The notes below the pieces were generated by a model, which saw only the letters and a list, made by a program, of their open reading frames with translations, was not told where the DNA came from and made no database searches. A program made the translations under genes and the position numbers. A stretch of 64,000 nucleotides of DNA, from positions 217,128,547 through 217,192,546 of the forward strand of contig CM056995.1 in the NCBI GenBank assembly GCA_029891345.1, given 5' to 3'. Positions within the stretch are counted from its first letter, which is position 1. The number at the start of each line of letters is the position of its first letter. Shown in pieces: positions 23,216 to 34,195 of this stretch. The stretch comes from Dryococelus australis. Lineage: Eukaryota > Arthropoda > Insecta > Phasmatodea > Phasmatidae.

Positions 23216-24229
23216 AAAATTTTAAATGGACACAGTATAAAATAGCACATCCCCAATAAATGAAATACTGTTACTTTATTGTTAAATAACCTACTCTCTT
23301 TCTTATATACATGTTTGTTAAAAATCACTGTACATTTTTAGCATTTTGTCGTGTCAATTATTTAATATTGTTATGAACAAACGTTACTTTAATAAATTTT
23401 TACTATATAATTGTGATAATCACAAATTTGTGCATTGTACATATTCTTGAATTAAAGACATCGATAATACAAACATTACTGTGAAAAAATATATAACATA
23501 TATTTTCCAACTAGCCTGTATGTGTTTGAAGATATTAAATTGAAACCCTAAATACACCACTCAATATACAAAATTGTTCATATAACCCTAGAATCTAAGA
23601 TTGTAATACATGTTCTTGTAAATTACAAACATGTTTATATGCCGTTTATCAATTATTCTTTTGTTTTTTTTATGTTGGTTCACTTCCTTGATGCACATAA
23701 TTATGCACGTCCAAATAGCGGTAAGTATTATTTAATATCGAATTGTTACTGCCTTGTGAACTGTACTAAAAATCAAGGAAGAAAGACTTTAGACACACTG
23801 TTTGTAGCTGATTCACGGTTAACTACACACATTTGAAACTATTTCTCGAAAAATAATGTATTTCAATATTTTTAGAGTAATGCAGGCATTCAATTAGAAG
23901 TGGTTCTAAGTTTTAACGTCTTACTTAAAGTAATGTTTAAATTGTTGGCCACTCAGATTGGTTCTTGATGTTTTACACGAAAACGGGCGAGGACTTAAGA
24001 AACAACATGTTTGGGTTGTAACAGTTTGACAATGTCGTTTGATCTACATGTAGACACTAGTCGCCAGCTCAATGACATAGAAAGCTCCTACATGTGATGT
24101 GCGGAAGGGGAGACAGTTTGCAGAAAGACGGAACTGAGCAAGGCTTTGAAAAGCGCTTAGTTGACAGCAAAACAGCAGCAGGATGGTACAGCATTTAGTT
24201 TTCGTTGAAGCAAATATTCACACTCTGTT
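23216..24229. other. AT-rich stretch next to hAT relic
   Basis: No gene seen. Probably 3' flanking or untranslated sequence of the hAT element, if the terminus at 23163 belongs to it. Confidence 0.4.
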
Positions 24230-26361
24230 ACAAACATGTTTCATTGATTCAGTTCAAAAAGTTTCATTTAAAATAACCGAACATTTAATCGGCGTGGTTT
24301 CTTGCAGAATTCTTCTAATACATTCCCAGAGTTTATGTGAATATCACGATGATTGTTTAAAAGTGCCAGACCATTCAAACTACTTTCTGCCATTTAGTTA
24401 CCCAAGTATGATTCTGGACGCTTCAGGCTAGAGAAAGATCGTTCTTTAGTTGCTGTTGTTAGTGGCATTGAAGCCAGCATACGAAGGAAGGAGTGTCTTC
24501 ACTGTTGGGAACCGAGTTTCACTGCACTTGTAATAAGCATTCAAAGCATTCTGAGTTGGTTGTGGTATTGAGGCAAGAAATCTGTACCAAATCTGTAGCT
24601 CGCTAATGGCTTCCTGTTAACTGCAGTATACATCTGTGGCATATGTATTAACAGGCTGCTTTACTGAGTCTTCGTCATGAGCAGTTGGCTTCGTTGTAAA
24701 TTATGGAAGCAGTCACATGAAACTATTTAATAATTTTTTGTGAGCGAGAAGGCGCTCCCCGAGTTGCATTATGAAATTGTCCGCCAAAGGAATGTATACA
24801 GCTGCTTGGTAGTAATCTTCAGCCGATTCAACCATTTTCGAGGAAATGTTGACTCTGTGCGTCTGCCTTCCTACCCACCTTGGTGCAACGAAGTCAACTT
24901 CAATATCCTTGGCTTTTTTTCTCAACTTCCACACACACACATTCCGAAGTTCAGTATGTGCGTTTTCTCGCAAGTCCTCCGTGGCCTAGTCGACTAAAAC
25001 AGCAGATTCCATTGCTACTACCAAATCAATGTTCTTTGTTTGAATAACTCGACTTAAAGGCAGACGTATACCAAAGAATTTATCAATGACTTACTGCGCT
25101 ACAAGGGATTCCGGCTGTTTTGCAGCGCACAATACCTGGTGTGCATTTGTAGCTGCAACACTGTCTGTCCATGTAGAAATAATTTCAAGCCCCCGAGAAC
25201 AGCATCAAAGAGTTGCAAGAAGATTATTACATCATGGCGCTCGATCCATTGAGTTGGAAACAATGCCTTCAGACGAGTTGCAGTGGCTGTAGGAACTTTT
25301 TTTCAATTGACTCTTTTTTAACATTGAATCGCTTAGGATATTAAAAAAAGTGTAGATATTGTCTAAAATACCCATACAGTTTCGGGTTGCTTGAACAGAA
25401 CATCAATTTGTTACAGCTAAAGTAAAGCTATGTGAGTTACAGTGTAGATACACTGCTAGGGGATGAACACTGATGATGTGAGCCTGTACTCCATTGAACT
25501 GGCCGCGCATTGAAGCTTCTGCATCATAGCTTTGTCCTCGGAGGAAAGTTGCATCCAATCCCACGTTTGTAATGCTTCTAAAGTTGTATCTGCTAACCTT
25601 AGGCACTGACATCGGTAACAGACACAAATTGGAGGAAATCTTCCCTAATTGTTTGTATATTCTCGTCTACATAACGCGCACAGAGGGGCATATGTTCTAT
25701 TCCTGAAATGTATGTAGTTTCGTCAGCAAGAGCAGTGACACTAATGAATGTTTACCTTCTTTACCAAAGTATTTAAAATTATGTCCTTGCAAGCTTCAAT
25801 TATTTTATTTCGTATTTGATGGCTTGTGTACATTGCATTCTGAGATTAAGATTTAAAATGATTTCCTAATTATTTGTCGCCATTTTTTACTTTTAAACGA
25901 AGAATATTTCTGAAGTCTCCTTTCATTTTCAACTGGATCTTCATCTAGATTAATAGGGCCATAATCGCTGTCCACATAGTAACGCTGTCTTTATTATAAG
26001 AATAATCTTACTACGATTTTAAATTTGGATTTTAAAACTATATTAATATGAACATCTACCGAGTCTTGTCTCTTACATGCGCTATTTTGAAGTTGACTTG
26101 ACGTAGAAGACAATTTTTGTGGTGTATGTTAAATTCTTCAATGGCATCTTTACAATTCTTAAACTTCTTCTTAGCAAGTTTACCCAATGGTTGATACCCT
26201 ACCCCACCACCACGCAAACTGAATATGGCACAAAATTTACTAAAAGCCCCGTCTTCCACTTTACAGTATGACAGCCACTTCCATCTATTTAGGGAGCCGT
26301 ATTGAAATTTTAGGTTTCGTTTATCAGATGCTGGAGACTTGTATGCAGAATAGGACACCAT
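24230..26361 (-). pseudogene. hAT transposase relic of the ZMYM1-like (TTF zinc finger) type
   Basis: Reverse strand, domains in order. At 26361-26056 is the TTF-type zinc-finger region (LKFQYGSLNRWKWLSYCKVE, DGAFSKFCAIFSLRGGG). At 25627-25403 is the RNase-H-fold core with LRGQSYDAEASMRGQFNGVQ, which keeps the conserved aspartate of the YD box, and YLHCNSHSFTLAVTN. Around 25300-25100 are the remains of a WIERHDV/LQLFDAV segment. At 24973-24713 is VAPRWVGRQTHRVNI with VYIPLADNFIMQLGERLL. The hAT dimerisation region is at about 24480-24250 (LTTATKERSFSSLKRPESYL, LNGLALLNNHRDI, KPRRLN). These are hallmark motifs of hAT transposases and their ZMYM1-like relatives. Stops and frameshifts separate the pieces. 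The original enzyme would cut and paste the element's own DNA. Confidence 0.88.
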
Positions 26362-26401
26362 ACTTCATGTGACACCTGCGCCCTGTTTGCAGCTTTTATC
26401 T

Positions 26402-26423
26402 AAAAAAAAAAAAAAAAAAAAAG
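26402..26423. repeat. 22-base A tract
   Basis: A pure A run just upstream of the hAT frame's start on its strand. Confidence 0.85.
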
Positions 26424-27587
26424 GGATGCCTGATCAGCTATCGATTCTCAGGCCAAATTTGTCGCAGATAGACTGAACACGGAACCATAAGGTTATATTT
26501 ATTATGTGCATTTGAGTTACACATATCTTTTCAACAGTATAATTTAATTTATTTCACATATTATTTGAATGTTAATATAATTCTTTTCACATGTTTATTA
26601 TATTTTATGTTAAAACTTCATTTCCTTAATTTCCTTAACTCTATGATAATTCTCACACTTTATTCTGAGTTCTACATATGGTTATGGCCTTATTTTTATT
26701 ATTGTATTAATATGTTGGGTTTTATTTTCAGTAACTGTTTCATAATTGTTAAAGCTTAATTAGTAATTTGTTTTGGGAATTAAATACATAATATTACTAG
26801 GCCTTAATTTTATTAGTGGAGGTAAAGTCGGAAGCAAGCCGTGATTGGATGTTGGTTGGTCGGAAACCAGAAAGACATTGAACATGTAAGACGTCTAAAT
26901 TTTCGTTGGAATTTTACTTTTGAAATTCCAACGCCATCGTAAATGTACTATAAAAATTATGCTCCCAGAGGTTAAGTTTTCATTGTCGCCGCATCAATAT
27001 TTAATAAGAGGCTGTAGGCTAAGTCGTAGATAATTATTTTGAGTGTTAAATTGACGAGGCGAAAAGGGACGCAGAGACTACGACGTTGGCGCCATGCAAC
27101 GAGATAGCGCCAGAGGACCTCAGGTGACGCCAACGCAATTTAACGTATACAAAGCTTAAGTACGTGAACTGTTTTTCAAGTATTGAGCATTAAGGAACCT
27201 GAACTTATTTTACTAAAGTTGCTATTTCGATTTTTCAACGATTTGACTGTGAGTTCCACGAGTATGTTGTAGACCAGTAGTCCCGAACTTTCGCATATGA
27301 GATAGTACAGCCGCAGCAATATGTAATGAGAAGATAGACACTTGTATTGAACTTTCAACATAAATACAGAGTAACTTCATTTGGTGAAATATAGAATTTG
27401 AGATAGTTAATTAATGAACTGATTTTTATTACTTAATTAACTATTATTGAATGCGATCCATCAAATTAAAAAATTTCGTAATAGCTTACCAAACTTTCTG
27501 GAAATTTAAATACAGAGGAGGCTACTTCCGGTGGAACCTGATTAATATTTTAAACTGAAATCTCAAGTAAAAGATTAATTAATTTTA
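26424..27587. other. Gene-free AT-rich stretch
   Basis: Low GC, no recognisable coding or repeat structure. A slightly GC-richer patch at 27050-27135 (GACGTTGGCGCCATGCAACG) contains a CAGGTGACG splice-donor-like word, but no exon is evident beside it. Confidence 0.45.
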
Positions 27588-27770
27588 TATGTCTATATAT
27601 GTATGTATATATGTATGTATATGCATGTATATGTATGTGTATATGTATGTATACGTATGTATATATATATGTATATGTATATGTGTGTATATGTATACGT
27701 GTGTATATATGTGTGTGTGTATATGTGTAAGTGTATGTTTATGTATATGTGTATGTATATGTGTGTATAA
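27588..27770. repeat. Complex TATG/TGTATA microsatellite
   Basis: About 180 bp of interrupted TATGTATA, TATATG and GTGTATATG repeats. Both strands stay open in several frames because the motif lacks stop codons there, giving cysteine/tyrosine-rich or isoleucine/histidine-rich false proteins. Confidence 0.92.
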
Positions 27771-28745
27771 ATCATTATATTTACGGCTTTTCCCATGACC
27801 ATGATCGTCAATATTATGAGCTTAGTTAATAAAAACAGCATACAGAATTATAAATAATTTTGTTTAAATTAATTGTAAAGTGATATATCATAGAACTAGA
27901 ATTTTTCAGTCGGATCTGAATCTGAAAATTATGTGCCTTGACTATACCCAGAACTACGTTTAATTATTTTATATTCGTTAAGAAATAATTATGCACAGTT
28001 CATTGCAGCAAATATCATATTCGCTAGTCGTGTTGTAACCATGCTAGAGATCTAAGAATATTTATAGACATAGTGTAGTACCTTAATTTTGCGAACTCTT
28101 AGGACAATGCTCGTGAAATTCAGTATGAAAGTATCAATTTTTTTTCTCAAGAAACGTATTCAGCAATACACATAATGTTTAGATAAGTTTATTAAAAATA
28201 TTTGCGTAATAATTATATGTTAACCAACTCAATTTTTAATACCGAACAATGTGGTAACGATAGAGAATTAAATTAAGAAATAAAATCTTTAATGTCTATA
28301 ATTTTAAAACTTATATAATATTGCAACGCCTTGCCCCCAAGGACGTAGAGAGATGGACAGAAGGTCCCTAAAAGTCAAAACTCCCTAAGGAGAAACAAAC
28401 CCTCTCAAAGCAGAGCAAAAATGGAACCAATCATTGAAATTACATTTATACTTGAAACAAATAGTGTGATCTTATAACCAGTAATATTAATGAGTAGTTT
28501 CAAAATATTTATTTTTATTTCTTTTGTTTTCTTTTCATTAAAGGTGCGATTATCATTTGGTAGACATATTTTCATAATTCATACAATTTCTTATAAGCAC
28601 TAAGGTGCGGGCATAGAGCAATAATTAAAAATAATAAATTTGCATAGCCACAAGGCCTTCAAGTAATGTACGGAATTCAAAATATTTGTTCTAGAATTTT
28701 AGTATTTCAACCATTAAGCCTATATATTATATATAGACCTATAAG
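27771..28745. other. Gene-free AT-rich stretch
   Basis: No gene seen. A short GC-richer segment at 28325-28420 (GCCTTGCCCCCAAGGACG) contains a small palindrome-like CTTGCCCCCAAGG. Confidence 0.45.
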
Positions 28746-29304
28746 CTATATTTTACTCTAATTTGAGAATATTAGCATCATGAGAAAATTAATTGGCAGC
28801 AAATTTTAACGTCTCAATTTTTGTCTTGATGTGGCTGCTAGCCAAGAGCCAAGTATCAAACATGGGAAATTTGTGTGTGTTTCCCCAGGGAATTTTACAT
28901 GACATCTCAATGTTAATGACATTTTAATCTAGCTGAGATTTGAAACCAGGTGAAATTGCCGTTTATTGTTGGATTTGGTACTGTAAAACTTTGGGAGGCA
29001 TTATGTTTGGTTGGTACCTTAATTCTTGTAAAGCCATGAATTATTCATTAGAAAGGTTGGAAACTAATTTAAGCAAAACTTGTCCACCAAAATTGGCGCT
29101 CCCTTTAAATAAAACAGAAATAATGTTTTTACTGGATTTGAGTTCCGAATAAAACTATTTAACTCTGAACATTTTGGCCACTGGTAAAATTTTGGTGACC
29201 TATAAGAATAAGCAAATTTATTATGTACTCTCTGATAGAGAAAATTATCAATGTTATTTATAATTTATAGTAAAGAAATATCTTCCCGCATTTAATTTTG
29301 GAGG

Positions 29305-29342
<38 letters not shown>

Positions 29343-30020
29343 AACCGCCCAGCATGGCGATTCTCTATACCAACAGCAGCTTACAAAAATATTGCTAAAG
29401 TATTTTATTTATTTTATTTATGAACTAGTTTATTTTATTCTGCTACCCTATAATAATGTTCCTCCAAAATTAAATGTGGGGGAAGATATTTCTTTACTAT
29501 AAATTATAAATAACATTGATAATTTTCTCTATCAAAGAGTACATAATATATTTGCTAATTCTTATAGGCCACCAAAATTTTACCAGTGGCCAAAATGTTC
29601 AGAGTTAAATAGTTTTATTCGGAACTCAAATCCAGTAACAACATTATTTCTGTTTTATTTAAAGGGAGCGCCAATTTTGGTGGACAAGTTTTGCTTAAAT
29701 TAGTTTCCAACCTTTCTAATGAATAATTCATGGCTTTACAAGAATTAAGGTGCCAACCAAACATAATGCCTCCCAAAGTTTTACAGTACCAAATCCAACA
29801 ATAAACGGCAATTTCACCTGGTTTCAAATCTCAGCTGGATTAAAATGTCATTAACATTGAGATGTCATGTAAAATTCCCTGGGGAAACACACACACATTT
29901 CTCATGTTTAATACTTGGCTCTTGGCTAGCAGCCACATTAAGACAAAAATTGAGACGTTAAAATTTGCTGGCAGTTAATTTTCTCATGATGCTAATATTC
30001 TCAATTTAGAGTAAAATATA
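28746..30020. repeat. Long inverted repeat, two arms of about 565 bp around a 147-bp spacer
   Basis: Left arm 28746-29310 and right arm 29458-30020 are reverse complements with only scattered differences. Left outer end: ATATTTTACTCTAATTTGAG; right outer end: TTTAGAGTAAAATATAAAG. A 70-codon open frame occurs in each arm in opposite directions (28940-29152 forward, 29615-29827 reverse) and differs at only two residues, showing how well the arms match. The spacer starts with a (TA)n run (29310-29339). The structure is typical of fold-back/MITE-like elements with long terminal inverted repeats, or of an inverted duplication. No target duplication was identified. A transcript across it would form a long hairpin. 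Confidence 0.93.
29310..29339. repeat. (TA)n run at the hairpin loop
   Basis: About 15 TA repeats directly at the inner edge of the left arm of the inverted repeat. Confidence 0.9.
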
Positions 30021-30295
30021 AAGTCCTTTCGCCATCTTGGCACCTATCTCCTATCCAGGACACCAAGTTTGCCTGCTACGAGTACCATAAGGGCTATGCT
30101 GAAAATCTTAATTTCTCATTACTGGCATGGTGACTCCTTCTGGGGCAGTGGCAGAATCCGACCCGAAGCCAGAAGTACACCCTCATTTTATACAATTCGT
30201 AAAACAATATCCCCAGGAGGGGTTTACAAAATGAACAGCCAATAGAATAATACAAAGCAATGTAGGGCAAAAGTCCGTTGAAGGAGCATTACTCC
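30021..30295. other. Flank of inverted repeat, no gene
   Basis: GC-neutral DNA with no recognised element. It starts right at the outer end of the right arm with GTCCTTTCGCCATCTTGGCA. Confidence 0.4.
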
Positions 30296-30832
30296 TTATA
30301 GGGGTTCATTTATTAACGACCCAATAGTTTTCCTTGAAGCACAAAACACCAAATATGGGCCGCCCACGTGCTCACACGTCACAACACTCCCGGCGATCCT
30401 CCAAGCTGTAGGAAGTGAGGTCACAGGCGCAGGAAACCTCACCCACCCGTCAGTTGGACGTGACGACAGCCTCCTAGTTCCTCGCATAGTCGCACGCTGG
30501 TACGCCCACAGCGACCGCCATACAAGGTGGGAACGAGCAGGCGAACTGTCAGTATACCAGGTTACTGCGGAATCGCTGCCAGAGGTGACGCTGTCAAATT
30601 GGTGCAGCCCAGCCCGGGCTTCGCCGACACAAGGTACAAGCAGCTGATATTGTGGTAAAACTAAGTCTTCTTCGCCAATTTCGGGCAGGAAGAAAAGTTT
30701 CAAATTTGCCGTGACGGAAAATATATTTTGTAAGCAAACTCCGTGCTCACAAGGACGTCGTATTTCTGGGTGAGGCGTCACAATATGATACCACATAAGA
30801 ATTAGAAAATTATTAATGTTCGTTATGCACAA
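30296..30832 (-). CDS. Unassigned 178-codon ORF, doubtful
   Basis: The longest of the unexplained open frames on the reverse strand, in a locally GC-richer block. Its middle (DSAVTWYTDSSPARSHLVW, then RRLSSRPTDGWVRF) has no family resemblance that I recognise, no signal peptide and no clear membrane segment. GC-rich DNA lowers stop-codon frequency, so this may be non-coding. It lies downstream of the zinc-finger-like ORF on the same strand, which is the only contextual support. Confidence 0.2.
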   Translation of the reverse strand: MCITNINNFLILMWYHIVTPHPEIRRPCEHGVCLQNIFSVTANLKLFFLPEIGEEDLVLPQYQLLVPCVGEARAGLHQFDSVTSGSDSAVTWYTDSSPARSHLVWRSLWAYQRATMRGTRRLSSRPTDGWVRFPAPVTSLPTAWRIAGSVVTCEHVGGPYLVFCASRKTIGSLINEPL

Positions 30833-30939
30833 TGTACGTAAATTCTATTAACAAGAATCTGTTTTTTTTTTTTTTAACACTCGTAAACTACCTGCCATCG
30901 TGCGGTAAACTTGAAAGCAAAGTCTTCGCATCATAAGCG

Positions 30940-31110
30940 ATTCCAATACCGTTCTTTAGTTTATGCATCGGTGTATCGGCCTTTGGAACGAGCAGAAACC
31001 AGGGATTTCATTGCTTTTGTAGAATTGCCCGGTGAGGAGTTGATGGACTCGTCAGTCATGGTCGAACGCGGTGATGGCAGAGAGGCCATAGGACGACATT
31101 GTTACCACAG
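30940..31110 (-). pseudogene. Possible N-terminal fragment of a tyrosine-recombinase-like protein
   Basis: Between the two ORFs above, the reverse strand has TMTDESINSSPGNSTKAM followed by SLVSARSKGRYTDA and a stop. The SKxRYxxAY-like end resembles the SAM-like N-terminus of tyrosine recombinases found in insect Crypton-type elements. The match is short and no catalytic domain is visible nearby, so this is weak. Confidence 0.2.
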
Positions 31111-31187
31111 CCCATCACACCGCCGATGGAGGCTTCAATAACTCTCTTGTAGAAATTGCGCCAAAGCATAGATGATGTTCGTATTGT

Positions 31188-31622
31188 TTAACTTTTCATG
31201 ACCGCTACATGTTTGCAGAAATTATCGTTGCGATACACCAGCGACCAACACCGTAAGCGCAGACATTTTATATGGTCGGGATTATTCATACAGCCATGAA
31301 TTTCGTAGTGGTGTGCGACGTGTTTGTGCAAAAATACTTCGTCGCAGTAGCTACATACACACGTTTTCTCTGACTGAGATGATACAGCTGACGACCCAAA
31401 CTCTGCCGGAAACGGGATCCCTAAATAACTTGATAGTACAGCCGAAGAAACGCATGCTGTGGTAAGAAATGGAGCTGTTAGTTTGTCCGAACTTGCGGTC
31501 GACTCCATCGAAAACTGCGAAGACATTTCACCCGAAGGAGTCGATGGCCTCGTACCAACCCCACTCGATGGCACCACTGCTTTTGTTGTACCGACGACAG
31601 ACTTCTCCATGCCACTTACCAT
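31188..31622 (-). CDS. Unassigned ORF with one C2H2-like finger and Cys pairs at the C-terminus
   Basis: 144 codons on the reverse strand. The first 85 residues are rich in Ser, Thr and Pro, as in a disordered tail. The C-terminal third has CSYCDEVFLHKHVAHHYEIH, spaced close to a C2H2 finger (C-x2-C, then His-x3-His), followed by CLRLRC and a single later CKH, perhaps the start of a second, truncated finger. Stops at 31188. It could be one exon of a host zinc-finger gene or part of a transposon or virus protein. There is no initiator context or splice evidence strong enough to decide. Confidence 0.35.
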   Translation of the reverse strand: MVSGMEKSVVGTTKAVVPSSGVGTRPSTPSGEMSSQFSMESTASSDKLTAPFLTTACVSSAVLSSYLGIPFPAEFGSSAVSSQSEKTCVCSYCDEVFLHKHVAHHYEIHGCMNNPDHIKCLRLRCWSLVYRNDNFCKHVAVMKS

Positions 31623-32554
31623 GCCTTGCAGAGACGTCTGCCTTTCACCTCTACCACTATCAAATTAAACTCCGTAACATGAACCCAGCCACTATATCCA
31701 CACGATAAAGTATAAAGTAAAAGAATAACCTATCAGATTAGATGGTCATGTCTAAAAAATCATCCTCTAACGCCCTATACAAAAATACTTAGTCGGTCAT
31801 GATCACGTAGCGATGTGTTGCGGTTCTAAGCTCTTGTCAAGAAAGCACAAGCCATAACAAGCATACAACAGTAAGTAGAATTTTTCAAAATCATAAAAAT
31901 GTTTTTTAATGTTTAAGTATTTCATGTTTAAAATGTATTCCTTCAAATACATTATTAAAAATATATAAAAAACGTTGGTACAAAATGTAGAAACTGTAAC
32001 TGTCATAATTGCAATAATTAAATTTGTCTCATACGACTGATACATCAGCTGTGAAATTTGTAGCCACAGGCAGAAAAAATTAAATTTTCATGATTTTACT
32101 TACCATCAACAGTAAATATGTAGCTGCCAGTAGCAGAAAAAATTTTTTGTTTTGAAACATACATAAATGGTTTTGAGTATCTCATTAGCAGTAAAAAATA
32201 TGTAGCTACAACTGACAGGAAAAAATAATTCCTGAAAAATTTAATATAGTGTTTGTAAAGAAAATATGCCCATAAACACTTGGAGGTGCTTAACTACAGT
32301 CACAACCCTACTCTAAAAAAAATTAGAGGTTAACAATCGCAGGTAATAAATTTCCACGCGCACACGAGTGCATGCTTCTATTTAGCTTCACTCCTTACGG
32401 CCCACATGAAAAATAACTTTCTCCGAGACGCACGTTTCTAGAGTTACTTAACGAAATATTCAAACCTGTTAATTCTGGCACAGAAACAACAAATGCTATA
32501 GTTTCTTCATACTTTTTCTTTAAATCAAACCTTTGAAAAATCGCACCAAGTACA
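31623..32554. other. Gene-free AT-rich stretch
   Basis: No gene. Three short sentences of related sequence (GTAAATATGTAGCTGCCAGT at about 32112, AAATATGTAGCTACAACTGA near 32197, TTTGTAGCCACAGGCAG near 32057) hint at a degenerate local repeat with a period of about 70 bp. Confidence 0.4.
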
Positions 32555-32699
32555 GGATGAGTATAAAAGAAAAACCCAAATTTGAAGGTCTACAATATCG
32601 AAAGAAAACAACCTAGAACCTTGGTTGACCAATCAAATGAACCGTGGAACCACGAGATTTGTTTACCATGTCTTCATAAATGTGTTCAATGTGACCGCA

Positions 32700-33250
32700 C
32701 TAGTGGCCCGAATGATATATACGCGATACTCAAACTTGCTCCACGCTCTTTGTCAACATGTCCAGTGTTTCGGTTTGGATGGCGTCCATAATTCTCGTTT
32801 TGTGGTCGTCAATGTTAGCCGGCAATGTTGGGCGAAAAACTGTATAATTAATGTACTCCCATGTAAAAAAATCGTACGGTGTAAGATCCTTGCTTCTTGG
32901 GGACCAGGGATGAAGATCCTGGTCACCAGCTGCTCCACGACCAACCCAAAGTTGTGCAAATTCTCGTTCAGGTATCCGCGAACAGCTAGGTGCCGATGGA
33001 ATGGCGCACCATTCTGCTGGAAAATGAAGTCACCCGCCGCCTTTTCTGAGACAACAGCCACTCTGTAAGCATGTCTACGTAAGGGATTCCAGTAACAGTG
33101 GGATCGTGAAAAAAAAAAAAAGGACCGAAAACAGTGTATTTGGATACAGCACAAAACACGTTCACTTTGGGGAAAGCAGCTTTCCATACAAATGGTAAGG
33201 TGAGCCCACACAACGTGTGGATATGGGGTCAGGAACATCCACATGAAACC
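32700..33250 (-). pseudogene. mariner-type transposase fragment, left arm copy
   Basis: Reverse strand, two interleaved frames. One gives VNVFCAVSKYTVFGPFFFFH then DPTVTGIPYVDMLTEWLL, the other GDFIFQQNGAPFHRHLAVRG, YLNENLHNFGLV and in a shifted frame DLTPYDFF. The FQQDGAPPH-type box reads FQQNGAPFH, so the second catalytic acidic residue is changed to Asn. Belongs to the DDE superfamily that moves elements with TA targets. A 12-base A/T homopolymer (33108-33121) interrupts it. The N-terminal DNA-binding domain is missing. Confidence 0.82.
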
Positions 33251-33284
33251 ACCGAACACGAGCGCGCTTCCTCCAGAGTTAACG

Positions 33285-33750
33285 TGTATTGCGCTGTATC
33301 CAAAGACACTGTTTTCCGTCCTTTCTTTATTCACGAGCCCACCGTTACCTGAATTCCTTATTTGGACGTATGTACAGAGAGTGGTTATTTCCTCAGTTAG
33401 AAGAAGCGGCGGGGGACTTCATTTTCCAGCAGGATAGTGTGCCTACCCCATTGGCACCTAGCTGTTCGCGGATACCTGTACGAGATGTTGCCGCAACGCT
33501 GGATTGGTCGAGGAGCAGCTGATGACCAGAAGCCCGGATCTTACCCCGTGTGAATTTTTTCTATCGGGCACATAAAGGATCAAGTGTTTCGTTCACCATT
33601 GCCGGCGAACAGTGACTACATCAAAACGAGAATTACGGACGTCATCCAACCCGTAACACCGGACATGTTGTCAAGAGTGCGGAACGAGTTTGAGTATCGC
33701 GTAAATATCGCTTGGACCACTCGTAGTTGTCACATTGAATATTTATGAAG
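33285..33750 (+). pseudogene. mariner-type transposase fragment, right arm copy
   Basis: Forward strand, mirror of the left copy. CCGTCCTTTCTTTATTCACG encodes the PFFIHEPTVT segment, then REWLFPQLEEAAGDFIFQQD keeps the Asp that the left copy has lost. Later frames show SPLPANSDYIKTRITDVIQ and TPDMLSRVRNEFEYRVNIAW before the terminal tail. Frameshifts near 33460 and a stop near 33555 inactivate it. Confidence 0.82.
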
Positions 33751-33994
33751 ATATGGTAAACAAACTTCACGGTTCCACGGTTCAGTTTATTGGTAAACCA
33801 ACATTGTAGGTTGTTAGATTTCGATATTATAGACATTCTAAATATGGGTATTCTTTTATACTCTATCTGCATAACTTGTTTGGTTGTTTGCTAAATATAT
33901 CATGTATCACAAGGGTTTTATAGCCTACATCTGTTAACGTAGAAGTACCTTATTTTTGGTTCAACCGAAATTTTGTTTATGTTATCCATAAATT

Positions 33995-34195
33995 ATTTCA
34001 TTTATGAGTAATATGAATAAAAACTGTGAGAACAAAGGTGTGTTGGTAATACTTAGTGCAGCAATATTTTGCTTAAGAAGTATTTGTTACTAAGTGCGCA
34101 CGAATGGAGTGCGTAGTCCCTTTGGTGTAATTTTCTAGCTTTATTTGCTTGAGGCGGAAGAATATCCTAGAAGTAGGACCTTAAAATGTTTCAGG
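33995..34195 (+). repeat. Interspersed repeat (copy 1) with GTGCGCACGAATG core
   Basis: Shares a sequence of about 200 bp with 47120-47335: ATGTGAATAAAAAC-like start, core AGTGCGCACGAATGGAGTGC, CCCTTTGGTGTAATTTTCTA, then GAGGCGGAAGAATATCCTAG. The core contains the palindrome GTGCGCAC. No coding content. Family unknown. Confidence 0.75.

Larger units (their letters stand above)
32555..33870. mobile_element. Fold-back Tc1/mariner element with two opposed transposase halves
   Basis: Outer ends are inverted copies: GAGTATAAAAGAAAAACCCA at the left and its counterpart GGGTATTCTTTTATACTC at the right, followed inward on both sides by AATATCGAAA, an AACAACCTA word and GAACCGTGGAACC. The left half (to about 33150) is the reverse strand of the 3' part of a mariner-type transposase and its tail; the right half (from about 33285) carries the same part on the forward strand. 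The centre keeps only one copy of a short more upstream segment. This is an inverted duplication or deletion product, roughly 1.3 kb. Confidence 0.85.

Noticed and set aside
27589..27841. Cys/Tyr-rich and Ile/His-rich proteins of about 70-80 codons
   Set aside because: Translation of the TATG/TGTATA microsatellite.
32753..33334. A single intact 193-codon gene
   Set aside because: The frame mixes true mariner transposase pieces with out-of-frame stretches, and is part of the fold-back relic.
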